Both the position numbers and the translations under genes were made by a program. A model generated the notes under the pieces. The model did not search any database. It had not been told where the DNA came from and worked only from the letters and a program-made list of their open reading frames with translations. 64,000 nt of DNA from Aedes albopictus. Taxonomy: Eukaryota; Arthropoda; Insecta; Diptera; Culicidae. This document shows, in pieces, positions 32,800 through 43,839 of this stretch (positions are counted from its first letter, which is position 1; each line of letters begins with the position of its first letter). The stretch spans positions 337,602,263 to 337,666,262 of the forward strand of contig NC_085138.1 of the NCBI RefSeq assembly GCF_035046485.1, in the 5' to 3' direction.

Positions 32800-33600
32800 G
32801 TTCCAATCCACCCCCACCTAACGGTAGGCCATTCTTCATCCACTCAACAAAGGTAGCGCGATAGCGACCGCGCGCGCGTCACGAAGCGAGAATTTGATCG
32901 GTTGTTTGGATCTGTTTGGATTACCCCGCGTGGAATTTATTATGCATAACGAGATAAAGAGAAACTGAGGCTCGCTTGAACCGCGTGCCCTTCTTTGTCG
33001 TCATCGCTTGGGCGAAGAAAGGTAGCATTGTCACCAGCCAACCAGCGCTTTTCTGATTGTGATGGAATTTTCTTGCACATTCAGACTTCCAGTCAGGAAA
33101 GACGCTTGATGGATCTTCGTTTGTTCGTATGAATTAAGATAGGAAGTTTCAAAATTCAGACAATATTGGGATTTACCATGCAGAATGAATCGCGTAAATT
33201 TGCATTCCAAACAAACTAGAGAACATTGTTTAGTATATTTCTTGACATGAATTTAAAATTTCGGGTTAGATAAAATCAGAATCAGTTGTTAGAGCTACCG
33301 TCAAATTATATTATCTATGATCTTATCTTGGATGTTTACAGTTAGCAAGCAATGGCAGTATCAAGCAATCATTTGTGATAATCGTTATGAAAATTCACAA
33401 CTTTGAAAGTCCATCAAATAGATACAATGTGAATTATCTCTTATGTGGCTTGAACCGGAAGTAGCATCCCGAAGGTTATCAGAGGCAAAAGGATACGTTG
33501 GGCAGGGTATGTTGCAAGAATGACAGATAGCAATCCGCCAAAGGTTGTGTTTGATGAAGATAGATGGTACAAAATGCGCATTGGCCAACGCGGACTGCCC
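32800..33600. other. Unique island
   Basis: About 32800-33060 is GC-richer (GCGACCGCGCGCGCGTCACG) and unlike anything else here; the rest is AT-rich. No convincing exon. Possible regulatory or intronic DNA. Confidence 0.3.
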
Positions 33601-33882
33601 AAGTGGGTTACGTACAAAAGGCTGAAATTACATAAGGCTGAATGCATCAAAAGGCTGAAAAAGTGATTCGCCTAGATTTCAAACGCACCAGCTTAAAGAC
33701 TAACCTCAACACTAACAACTCAGACAAATAGACGTATCACTCAAATTGGGAATAATTACATGGGTTACGTACAAAAGGCTGAATTACGAAAGGCTGAAAT
33801 AACAAAAGGCTCAAACATGAAAGGCTGAAATAACATAAGGCTGAAATAGTGATTCGAATAGTTTTCAAACGCACAAGCCTAA

Positions 33883-34318
33883 ACGGCAGCCTTTGGCGTA
33901 GTTGGTCACACGTTCGCTTCATATGCGGATGGTCATGGGTTTGATTTCCAGCCCCGGCACTTGAAATTTTTCGTCAGTTGCTCTTCCCCCGAGAACGGCT
34001 GACACTGACCCTCTTCTGAGCCCTGTGGCTCAAACGGACCCGGATACCTGGACATCGGTGAACTGCTACACATAATTGACTCCCAATCGGACTGGAAAGG
34101 AATAACGGCCATCCACCATCCTTGTGCTCATCATTCTATCAAGTATAGAGTAGAAAAGTGAAAGCAGCAGAAAGGCATCCAGTTCGATAAAGTAGAATGA
34201 ATACATCTAGGCGCTGTACAAAAATGTAAGTGCAGCAGTCAATTGAAATCGCTCACGTAGTGCCCTAGTGGACAATAGAGCTGTAAATTAGGTTAAGTGA
34301 TTAAGAATAAAAAAAACC
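33883..34318 (+). mobile_element. tRNA-derived SINE within the word-ended complex
   Basis: tRNA-like head (TTTGGCGTAGTTGGTCACAC for box A; GGGTTTGATTTCC for box B), a body of about 350 bp, and an A-rich tail (AATAAAAAAAACC). The surrounding sequence, CAAGCCTAAA before and CCTTAAGGCTAA after, equals the uninterrupted paralogue at 33687-33703, so the boundaries are supported by comparison. Confidence 0.7.
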
Positions 34319-34830
34319 TTAAGGCTAATCTCAGCACTAACAACTCAGAGGAACATATCACTCCAATTGGGAATAATTACATACCTTCATTGATTTTACG
34401 ATCTATTTGAAAATTTGCTTGTTGGTCGATTACCCAGCCGTAGCACTCGCACTGGTTTTGCTTGAGCTTGACGATTGACCGTCCTACCGTCCCTAGTTCA
34501 TGGTTGGCCAAACTAAGCCATTTTTGGAATCGGAAAGTTTTACGACTGGCCATAATGCTATGGCTTATGGAACGTTTACATTACTAAGACAGTATTTAAC
34601 AAATTAATTGCACATACATATTTCAAAGAAGGGAAAATCTCTGCTGAAATTGTTTTAGTATCCGTAATGACAACAATCTCCAATACAACATGACTCGAAA
34701 GAATAGCTCATGTTTAAAGAAATATAAATTAATGATATGAATATTATCAGTTCCATTTTGTGTTCGTTGGTATGCACCATAAGCCTTTTCACTATAAGCT
34801 TTCTACATAAGTTTCGGAACTAGGGCCCAA

Positions 34831-35000
34831 GCTGAGGGTTACGCGTACGATTCGCGTTCAGACCAAGTACTTTTCATTATGAAAATGTTCTTGACTCCCT
34901 ATGGCATTGAATATCTTTGTATCTGTTACACGATATGCCAAAGCTGAGAAGCAGGCTCGATCTCAATTCGCATTACGCCAAGAAAAGAAAGAAGGTCTAC
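34831..35000 (+). mobile_element. Feilai-like SINE segment inside word-ended element
   Basis: Shares GCTGAGGGTTACG, TTCTTGACTCCCTATGGCAT and CTGAGAAGCAGGCT with the complete SINE at 61954-62232. The head is missing. Comparable segments at 36300-36445 and 35631-35850 occupy the same place in sister elements. Confidence 0.55.
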
Positions 35001-35347
35001 AACTTATATATGCATTTTCATATTTTCAGCCTTTTGTAATTTCAGCCTTATGTTACACTTTCTTGATTTCAACCTTTTGTGCATTCAGCCTTTTGAAATT
35101 CAGCCTTATGTTACAATCCCAATTACATACATACGCTGATTTTACGGTCTATTTGAATATTTGCTTGTTGGTCGATTACCCAGTCGTGGCACTTGCATTG
35201 GTTTTGCTTGAGCTTGACGTTAGGTCGTCCTACCGTCCCCTAGTTCATGGTTGGCCAAACTAAGCCATTTTGGGGGAACATGCTTCAGTTACTATGTTTT
35301 GAGACGGAAATTTTTATGACTGATCATTATTATACACGATGCAGTGT

Positions 35348-35893
35348 CATTTGGCCGAAGGTCATTAGGCCGCATCGTAATGGTTATTAGGCCGAATGGC
35401 CATCAGGATGAATTGCAACTCAGCAGTTATGAAACTGGAAACGGGTCTGTTGGTTTTACCTTTTTCAAAAATTATTGCCAAAAACTATTTTGACAATTAA
35501 TCTTGGAAGAATAGCTTATGTTTAAAAGGAAAAAAAATATTATTTGCATATCAACAGTTTCAGCGCCAAAAAGCTATTTGACAATGATACTAGAAGGAAC
35601 AACTTATGTTCCAAAGCAGTAAAAATTCATGCTGAGGGTGACGGGTTCAATTTCTAGTTAGTCCAGAAACTTTGCGTAAGGGAAATTTCCTTGACTTCCT
35701 AGGTTATAGTGTATCTTCATATCTGCCACAAGATATACACATGCAACATGGTCATTAGGAGCTGAAGCTCTTGGTTAACAACTTTGGAAGAGCTCATAGA
35801 ACACTAAGCTGAGAAGCAGGTTTTGTCCCAGTGGAGATGTAACGGCAAAAATAAGACCCAATGACCATTTGGCCTAAAGACCTACGGCCGAAT
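35348..35893. mobile_element. GGCCGAA word-ended element with SINE segment
   Basis: Left GTGTCATTTGGCCGAAGGTC plus further GGCCGAATGG words; right inverted words ending GGCCGAATGACCTGACAC. Inside are AGAATAGCTTATGTTTAAA (about 35508), AGGAACAACTTATGTT (about 35595) and a SINE-derived segment (35631-35850) with CATGCTGAGGGTGACGGGTT. It interrupts a repeat whose intact paralogue is at 34545-34600. Confidence 0.65.
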
Positions 35894-36564
35894 GACCTGA
35901 CACCATTGAGCACCTCCATTACTAAGACAGTATTTTTCAAAAGAATAGCATGTATTTCAAAGAAGGGAACATCTCTAATGATATTGTTAGTATCCGAAAT
36001 GACAACAATCTGCAAAACAACATGACTCGAAAGAATAGCACATGATTAAAGAAGGAATAATTAACGATATAAATATTAGGGGGATTCACTTAACAGCGTA
36101 AACCGCCTATTGAAGTTTATTCTGATTAAACGTCGCAATCGCCAAGGCAATCTTTGATTATTTCATTCGCAATTTCATGAAACATTTCAAATAACAGAAA
36201 ATCATGGCTTACGTAGCAATTTAAACTGTTTAGTGAGTCCCCTTATTATCAGTTCCTTTTTGTGCACGATGGTTTGCATAAAGCTCAGTTTACAAACTAA
36301 GGCCCATTCTGAGGGTTATGCGTTCGGGCCAAGAATTTTTCATTTTGACTCCCTTTGGCATTGAGCATCTTCCAGTCTGTTGCACTATATCCAACTCAGA
36401 AGCAGGCTTTATCTCAGTTGAGGCGTAACTCCAAAAACATGAAGAAATGCTATAACCTTGGCTATAACTCAAGTATGCATTTTCGTATTTTAAGCCATTT
36501 CAATTTTCAGCCTTTTGTAATTTCAGCCTTATGTAACAGTTTCTTAATATCAGCCTCCAAGGTT

Positions 36565-37258
36565 TAATGGAAGCAGCTTCAAACGGAGTTTTGTGGTAGG
36601 CAATTGTTGACGTCATCCTATACTTTCGAAGATATAGAAAATCATAAATAAATGTATGAATGGCCGTGTATCGAAAGCCTCAGTGCATTTATACCCCGTG
36701 GCGACGTATGAATGATTTCAAAATCAACTTCTGAAACAAAAGAAAATAATAGAATAAAGAAAATCGAAAGGTGCGTTCCTTTGATCTGACCAGTCACCAC
36801 CATGTTCATTATGACAACAAACAGTTCAAAGAATCGCAGCTAGGTATACACACAAAAAATCCCCAGCACCTTGATCCCAGTTGGATCATCCGGAAAATTG
36901 GCTCCAGTCGGTAGTGCGAAGATGACGACAACGGAAGCTTCCTGGCCGACCTACGACGACGAATTCGTACCTACATACATATTGACGTATTCAATTGGTT
37001 CTCCGTCTCGTGTGCAGTGTAGCAGAGAAAAAAATGCTCCTCAGATACAGTTCAGATTATTTTTAGATCGCTCCCGAAGGCACATTTGGAAGTTGAATCG
37101 GGAGCAATGTCCAACCCAATGTTGAACTTCTCTGTGGGAATTGACGTCTAGGCATTGGAGTCCTATATGCAATGCCAGTCCTCATCGGTAAACTTTGACT
37201 ATCGAGTTAAAAGGTTTTTACGACTGTTGTTCACAGCAGCTAAGGCGCGGATATTCAA
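36565..37258. other. Unique-looking DNA
   Basis: An 84-codon frame (36871-37125, plus) begins in GC-richer sequence near 36860-36980 but has no recognisable domain. No repeats identified. Confidence 0.3.
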
Positions 37259-37261
37259 CAC

Positions 37262-37368
37262 AACCAGGCTCTGAGGGTGATGGGGTCGAGTCCCGGTCAG
37301 TCCAGCAACTCTTCGTAAAAGAAAGTTCCTTGACTTCCTTGGACATAGAATATCTTCGTTGAACGGCA
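37262..37368 (+). mobile_element. Feilai-like SINE fragment
   Basis: Contains GGTCGAGTCCCGGTCAGTCC (box B region), CTTGACTTCCTTGGACATAG and TATCTTCGT, colinear with 62000-62095 of the complete SINE. Truncated at both ends. Confidence 0.65.
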
Positions 37369-37369
37369 G

Positions 37370-37814
37370 AGGAATGGATGTCGACTAGGATGACGACGAT
37401 GGGCTTACATTCGCGATGTTCTGTTCCCTGAATAAGGAAGAGTGAAACCGACTTGAAACGGCGAGCGGGCTAACAGTACATCTGCCTCCGTCCCGATAAA
37501 ACCTAAGCAGGATTCCGGATACATTTGGCATCTGTACATCAAGTCTGATGTGTAGTGTCCACACAACTACTATTATGAATATTTTGTGTGGATAAATCTT
37601 AGAGTGCATGCAGTCACCTATTCGACGATGGACCACTATAAATAAATATGCTCAGTTCTGTTTAGACCAACGCCGAGTGAACACGTCTCTTTAAGAATGT
37701 ATTCGAAGACCGAAATTAGACATTACAGGTACTAGGCTCAGATGAAACATTCCCGACTCACGCTGATCTGGCTCTGGATACGAACTCCATGAAGGAACGT
37801 GTTCAACCCTCACT
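37370..37814. other. Spacer left of the RTE element
   Basis: No recognised feature; an 83-codon minus frame (37385-37636) has no known domain. Confidence 0.3.
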
Positions 37815-37928
37815 TGGCCTCCATTCATTTATTTAGTAGATAAAACTGAATCAACCGTATTTCTCCATAATACACGGCTTGTGGCTGGCGCTCTCCATCC
37901 TCGGTAACGCTCAATAATGCTCGCCAAG

Positions 37929-39271
37929 TCACGCTCTACATGACCCGCTCATCGTGCTCTCTGCGCTCAACGCCTTCTGGTTGTTGAGCGCAGAGAGCAT
38001 TCTTGCGAGCTCGTGGTTTATCCTTCTCCGCCAAACACCGTTCTCCTGCACATTGCCGAAGATCGTCCTTAGCACGCGTCGCTTGAAAACTCCGAGTGCT
38101 TGCAGGTCCTTCTCGAGTATGGTCCATGTCTCGTGCCCGTAGAGGACCACCGGTCTTATTAGCGTTTTGCACATGGTGCATCTGGTACACTCAAACCTCC
38201 ATTTAGGTAGGATCCATTTAGGTAAAATCTATTTAGGTCCCTCCATTTAGGTAACGTTACCTAAATGGAATTTGATTGTGTTCAAATAAGTTGGAGCACT
38301 TAAGATTAGGTATAAGACTGGTTTATGGGTGAGAAGTAGTGATTGGTGTTAGGGGGTGGGTATGGGGGGAGGGTGGGTGCATAGTTTCCCCCTAAATCCC
38401 CCCCCCCCCATGCAGTGTTGGAAAGTGCCAGTATCCAGCGTCATTTCCAACTGAAATTGAGATAATCAACCATCCTTCCATCATTCCATTGATATCAGCT
38501 CCAGCATTGATGACGTCAAGCCCGACACAAACCTATCATTCACCTGTTTTTATTTTGGCCACCAAACCCAATATAGACTCAACAGTTGTTCGATGTTGGT
38601 CCAACAATGGCCCAACATACGATAAAAATTGACCCAACTTTGACCCGACATTCAATAATTTTTCAGTCTGGCGGAATTTTGCAGGGTTTTTCGTGTTTCG
38701 TGCCCAGCTAGTCATTTGAATGACAATTCTAGACCCTCCAAAACCCCCGAAAACGCCCCTGAAGCCCCCCCCCCTCCTTAAACACACCCCCTCCTGAAAC
38801 TCATTGAAAGCCATCTGAAACTTTGCATGATCTCCTTTAAATCTCCTAGTAACTCTCCCTTGTTGAACTTCTTTGCAACCTTGTAATCCATTTAGGTAAT
38901 AAACTGAATCCATTTAGGTAATGAATCCATTTAGGTAAAAATTCTATTTAGGCAGTCCCGACTCATTACCTAAATGGAGGTTTTAGTGTACATGGGTAAA
39001 TCTTTGTCGACCGCAGTTTCTTCTGGAGCCCGTAGTAGGCCCGACTTCCGCTGATGATGCGCCTCCGAATTTCACGGCTCACGTTGTTGCCAGCCGTCAG
39101 TAAGGATCCGAGATAGACGAATTCCTCCACCACCTCGAAAGTATCCCCGTCTATCGTAACATTACTACCCAGACGGATCCGGTCGTGTTCGGTTCCACCT
39201 ACCAGCATGTACTTTGTTTTTGAGACATTCACCACCAGTCCGACCTTTGCTGCTTCGCGTTTCAGGTGGGT
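37929..39271 (-). pseudogene. RTE C-terminal region, split by a MITE
   Basis: The first part (38989-39271) has VNVSKTKYM, EEFVYLGSL and RAYYGLQKKLRS; the second (37929-38187) has CKTLIRPVVLYGHETW and RTIFGNVQENGVWRRR. These normally lie next to each other after the reverse transcriptase palm. The 801-bp insertion separates them exactly. Past RRRINHEL the frame runs into unrelated sequence. Confidence 0.8.
38188..38988. mobile_element. 801-bp TA-flanked MITE inserted in the RTE gene
   Basis: Ends CACTCAAACCTCCATTTAGG and CCTAAATGGAGGTTTTAGTG are inverted; TA flanks both sides (38186-38187, 38989-38990). The RTE frame resumes across the insertion. CCATTTAGGTAA words recur near both ends. The terminal AAACCTCC motif resembles pogo/Tigger-type ends, which also use TA; the superfamily is an inference. 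Interior: G-rich then C-rich tract (38352-38409) and an array-B-like C-rich patch (38740-38880). Confidence 0.8.
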
Positions 39272-40552
39272 TTACAGCTTTGGCACCGTTCCAAATGTTC
39301 TGGCAATAATGTCCATGTCGTCCGCAAAGCACACAAATTGACCGGATTTTGTGAAAATCGTTCTCCGGCTGTTGAGCCCGGCTCGTCGCATCACACCTTC
39401 CAGAGCGATGTTGAAGAGTAGGCATGAGAGTCCGTCACCTTGTCGCAGTCCCCGACGAGATTCGAATGAACTGGAAACCCTTACGCAGTTTTGCACACCG
39501 TTCATAGTTGCTTTAATCAGTCTAGTCAGCTTCCCAGGAAAGCCGTTTTCGTCCATGATTCTCCATAGCTCTGTGCGGTCGATATTGTCGTATGCCGCTT
39601 TGAAGTCGATGAACAGGTGTTGCGTTGGGATCTGGTATTCACGGCATTTCTGGAGGATTTTCCGTACGGTAAAGATCTGGTCCATTGTCGACCGGCTGTC
39701 GATGAAGCCGGCTTGATAACTTCCCACGAACTCATTTGTTTCAGGTGACAGACGACGGAAGATGATCTGGGATAGCACTTTGTAGCCAGCATTCAAAATA
39801 GTGATCGCCCTGAAGTTCTCACATTCCAAATGGTCGCCTTTCTTGTGAATGGGGCAGATTACCCCTTCCTTCCACTCCTCCGGTAGCTGTTCGGTTTCCC
39901 AGATCCTGACTATCAGCCAATGCAGACAGGTGGCCAACTTTTGGGTCCATCTTGATGAGTTCAGCTGCGATACCATCCTTACCAGCTGCTTTGTTGGTTT
40001 TGAGCTGGTGAATGGCATCCTTAACTTCCCTCAGCGTAGTGGTCTCTCGTGCCTACGTGCTCCACGCAACGGTTCTCGTCGAAGTACTGCTTCCACCTTT
40101 CGATCACCTCACGTCCGTCCGCCAAGAGGCCTCCGTTCTTATCCCTGCATATTTCGGCTCGCGGCACGAGGCTGTTGTGGGATGCGTTGAGCTTCTGGTA
40201 GAGCTTCCGTGATTCTGGGGAACGGCACAGCAGTTCAATTTTCTCGCACTCCGCTTCTTCCTGGTGGATCTTTTTCTCCCGAAAGAGGCGGGTCTGCTAT
40301 TTCCACCTCTGTTTGTAACGTTCCACAATTTGCCAGGTCTCTTGCTGCAGCACTACCGCCCGCGCTGCGTTCTTCTCCTCCAAAACCGTTCTGCAATCTT
40401 CGTCGAACCATTCGTTGGTGCTCTCGGCTTCGTCGTTGATGACTGCTTTCACTGTACTGCACCTCGTCTGGCAACGAGCTCACACTTGTCTGGCAACGCG
40501 GTCTCCAGATTCTGCGCGTATGCTGAGGCGACATCCGGTTGTTTTAGTCGCT
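39272..40552 (-). pseudogene. RTE reverse transcriptase domain, frameshifted
   Basis: The open part (39272-40018, 248 codons) includes GVICPIHKKGD, motif A LFIDFKAAYDNIDR, motif B RRGLRQGDGLSCLLFN and the catalytic motif C FADDMDII. Upstream (40018-40552) the linker and N-terminal part are spread over different frames with at least one stop. After motif C the frame breaks at about 39272. The residues needed for polymerisation are present, but the reading frame is not continuous. Confidence 0.85.
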
Positions 40553-41440
40553 CTAGGTTGTACCCTGGCGGTCGCCGGTACCGTACATTGTTGATGACGG
40601 AGAGTTGTGTAGGTAGTTTTTCACCAGATAGTGGTCGGAGTCGATGTTGGCGCCACGATATGTCCTGACGTCGATAATGTCGGAGAAGTGCCGTCCGTCA
40701 ATCAGAACGTCATCGATTTGAGATTCCGTCTGCAGTGGTGATCTCCAGGTGTAACGATAAGGGAGGCTGTGTTGGAAAAAGGTGCTACGTATGGCCATAT
40801 TTTTGGAGGCGGCGAAATCAATTAGTCGTAGGCCGTTTTCGTTCGTCTGCTGGTGGATGCTGAACTTTCCAATCGTCGGTCTGAATTCCTCCTCATGGCC
40901 TACCTGGTTTGGACAGCGATCGAACTCGCGCTCGTGCTGCGCGTAAAATGCGTCCTTGTCATCATCAGTGCTTCCGGAGTGTGGACTGTGCACGTTTATT
41001 ATGCTGAAGTCGAAGAATCGGCCCTTGATCCTCAACCTGCACATTCTTTCGTCGATCGGCCACCAACCGATCACGCGCCTCTGCATATCAGCCATCACAA
41101 TGAAAGCTGTTCCCAACTCGCGTGTGTTTCCGCAACTCTGGTAGATGGTATGATTACCTCTAAACGTTCGCATCATGGATCCTGTCCAACACACCTCCTG
41201 CAGCGCTACGATGCCGAACCCGTGGTCCGCCAGTAGATCGGCAAGTTGACGGGTGCTCCTAATAAAGTTGAGAGTTCGGTAGTTCCACTTACCGAGTTTC
41301 CAATCGCAAGTCCTTCTTGTTCGCTGAGGTCGTTGCCGTTGGTCTCGGTTCGTATTATTCTGTTGCTGATTTTCCGTTACAATTTTTTTACGGCTGGCTC
41401 GTAGAGCCTGAAACCAATTCCAAACTTTCCGGAGGACCAT
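40553..41440 (-). pseudogene. RTE endonuclease domain, catalytic segment deleted
   Basis: A 295-codon frame starts at ATG 41440. Domain landmarks in order: WNYRTLN (about residue 53), LQEVCW with the catalytic Glu (about residue 80), GTAF, INVHSPH, and near the end QIDDVLIDGRH and the SDH motif carrying the catalytic His. Between FYAQHEREFDRC and QVGHEEEFRP the block that normally holds GDxNA, with the catalytic Asp and Asn, is missing, an in-frame loss of roughly 15 residues. The frame is lost just after SDHYLV. In the family this domain nicks target DNA; this copy should be inactive. Confidence 0.8.
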
Positions 41441-41639
41441 AGTACACAGTTGAACCTGGAGAACAGACGTTCAGGTTTGCAGAAGCAAACCCCCCTTCCC
41501 TGTCAGCCTACGATTGAAGTTCCCACCGGGGTTGGTTACCAGATCTTCCCTAAGGTTGCTCGTAGCTCCCAGCCGGCAGAGGCTAGTGAATCACAATGTG
41601 ATCTGAATTGCGCAACATACCCAGCCTTTACCGTGCCAT
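41441..41639 (-). other. RTE 5' untranslated region (probable)
   Basis: Directly upstream of the endonuclease start on the minus strand, GC-rich, no frame on that strand. Position and composition suggest the 5' UTR; the exact element boundary is not visible. Confidence 0.4.
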
Positions 41640-41940
41640 TCAGGTGTTCGTAGTATTGTTGCTTCTACCTTCCGATCACCTCAAATCCGTCCATCACTTC
41701 CTGCACATTTCGGTTTGCTACACGAAGCCTTTCCGGGATGTGTTGAGCTTCTGGTACAACTTCCGTATATCTTGTGAACGGCATATTTCCATATTTTCGC
41801 ACTCCGCTTCTTCCAGGCAGCGCGAAGAGGCGGGTCTGCTGATTCCGCGTTCTTTTATATCGTTTCACGTTCTGCCGAGTCCCGTGCTGCAGCATGATAA
41901 CTCTCGCTGGGTTCCTCGGTTTCGATATCTCTCTCTGAAT
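41640..41940 (-). pseudogene. Second, diverged RTE fragment
   Basis: This segment aligns by eye with 40066-40360 of the larger element, same orientation: CCGATCACCTCAAATCCGTCC versus CGATCACCTCACGTCCGTCC; TGTTGAGCTTCTGGTA; TTTCGCACTCCGCTTCTTCC versus TCTCGCACTCCGCTTCTTCC; GAGGCGGGTCTGCT. It covers the linker between endonuclease and reverse transcriptase. The divergence implies an older copy or a different subfamily. Confidence 0.7.
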
Positions 41941-41992
41941 GCTTAGAGATATTAGAATTGATTGATATTTTGTAGTCTTTTTCTCAACAATG

Positions 41993-43833
41993 CACAGTGG
42001 CTGATTTCGTCATTTTAGCGCGCTTAATTAATAACTTTTTGACTATGAAGTTTAGCGTCATGGTGTCTTCGAGAAAGTTTTTCTCTATAAAGACGAGCTT
42101 CTTTTGAACTTCTGTGAAAAGTGATCAATCCCCCTAAAAGTGAGATAGAAAATTTATTTTTTGAATTTTTCAAGATACGAGGTTGGTGTCTTTACAAAAG
42201 TTGTAGAAAATGTTGTTTGGAGAAACTTTGCTGAAGACACCAAGTTCGTAACTCCGTTACTTTTCAAGATACGTTACGTTTTCTATCATCAGCCCCTTGA
42301 AAAAGGTTTTTGCGCAATAACTTTCTAAAAATTGATTCTACATTTTTCTCATGTTCTACAAAGTTATAGATAATGGTAAAACACACAACTTTGCTGAACA
42401 TGACATCCTGCTAATTCCAAAATTAAAATAGTTATAACGGTTTTTATAGTTTTTTGGGCCATATTTCAAGCATATATAACTTAGCTATAGGCAATTATAT
42501 GCAAATTTCCTTTTACGCATGTGAAAGTACAAGTAATTGTCTCTCTTAGAAAGCAAAAATCATCAAACTGTAAGAGACTGTAAGATGGTTTTTGTATAGA
42601 AACGTTCATCCATTTATGTTACTCTTATATGGGATTTATTTACATTTTCAACATATTTATTTGACAGTTCATGTCAGCTTGTACTTTTATTGTTATTGTA
42701 AGTGTGTGTTCATATAAAGAAAGGTTTGTGGTGTATTCTGGATCATTCATGAAGTACGTTACACAAAAACTCACCATCTACTTCTATTTTCTTACTTATT
42801 CACAGTGCTCCACTTAGTCCACGAAAAGAGCGAACGAAGCGTCATTTCTTATGAAATTCTAAACATGCGCGTGACATTTTCTGTGAATGCTCCCACTAGT
42901 ACATATCTACATAATATGTCTACATTGGTTATAGTAAATTATAGATCTTATTGCACTTCAAGAAAGGTGTTGTTAACACGCGATCCAACGAAATAAGTAA
43001 CACGTGGACTAAGTGGAGCACTGTGAATAAGTAAGAAAATAAAAGTAGATGGTGAGTTTTTGTGTAACGTACTTCATGAATGATCCAGAATACACCACAA
43101 ACCTTTCTTTATATGAACACACACTTACAATAACAATGAAAGTGCAAGCTGACATGAACTGTCAAATAAATATGTTGAAAATGTAAATAAATCCCATATA
43201 AGAGTAACATAAATGGATGAACGTTTCTATACAAAAACCATCTTACAGTCTCTTACAGTTTGATGATTTTTGCTTTCTAAGAGAGACAATTACTTGTACT
43301 TTCACATGCGTAAAAGGAAATTTGCATATAATTGCCTATAGCTAAGTTATATATGCTTGAAATATGGCCCAAAAAACTATAAAAACCGTTATAACTATTT
43401 TAATTTTGGAATTAGCAGGGTGTCATGTTCAGCAAAGTTGTGTGTTTTACCATTATCTATAACTTTGTAGAACATGAGAAAAATGTAGAATCAATTTTTA
43501 GAAAGTTATTGCGCAAAAACCTTTTTCAAGGGGCTGATGATAGAAAACGTAACGTATCTTGAAAAGTAACGGAGTTACGAACTTGGTGTCTTCAGCAAAG
43601 TTTCTCCAAACAACATTTTCTACAACTTTTGTAAAAACACCAACCTCGTATCTTGAAAAATTCAAAAAATTAATTTTCTATCTCACTTTTAGGGGGATTG
43701 ATCACTTTTCACAGAAGTTCATAAGAAGCTCGTCTTTATAGTGAAAAACTTTCTCGAAGACACCATGACGCTAAACTTCATAGTAAAAAAGTTATTAATT
43801 AAGCGCGCTAAAATGACGAAATCAGCCACTGTG
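41993..43833. mobile_element. Giant foldback element, 831-bp arms
   Basis: The left arm (41993-42823) and right arm (43003-43833) are inverted copies, near-identical over 831 bp with few differences, around a 179-bp centre. Ends are CACAGTGGCTGATTTCGTC and its inverse. CAATG flanks both sides (41988-41992, 43834-43838), a possible 5-bp target duplication. There is no transposase; the 63-codon frame in the centre is unremarkable. A transcript through it would fold into a very long hairpin. Confidence 0.85.
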
Positions 43834-43839
43834 CAATGC

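Larger units (their letters stand above)
33603..36560. mobile_element. Duplicated complex of GGCTGAA word-ended elements
   Basis: Left-type arrays of (ACAAAA)GGCTGAAAT words lie at 33605-33672 and 33768-33850; inverted TTTCAGCCTTTTGTAAT words lie at 35025-35120 and 36490-36556. The stretch 34375-35025 is repeated at 35105-36500, including CTTGTTGGTCGATTACCCAG and ACTAAGACAGTATTT. Each repeat has an AGAATAGC.CATG motif (34697, 36030), then a SINE-derived segment (34831-35000, 36300-36445), then words. The second repeat is interrupted by the GGCCGAA element at 35348-35893. Frames inside are shadows. Confidence 0.6.
37815..41620 (-). mobile_element. RTE-clade non-LTR retrotransposon, broken (JAM1-like)
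   Basis: On the minus strand the order is 5' region (41441-41620), apurinic-like endonuclease, reverse transcriptase, C-terminal region, then a short 3' end with an AAATAAATGAATGG tail near 37826. The single-ORF layout and short 3' UTR fit the RTE clade; JAM1 is the Aedes member I am reminded of. The ORF has several frameshifts and stops, and an 801-bp MITE splits it at 38188-38988. It is not autonomous. The plus-strand frames of 112-134 codons within it are antisense shadows. Confidence 0.85.

Noticed and set aside
39351..41236. Plus-strand frames of 112-134 codons
   Set aside because: Antisense shadows of the RTE endonuclease and reverse transcriptase.
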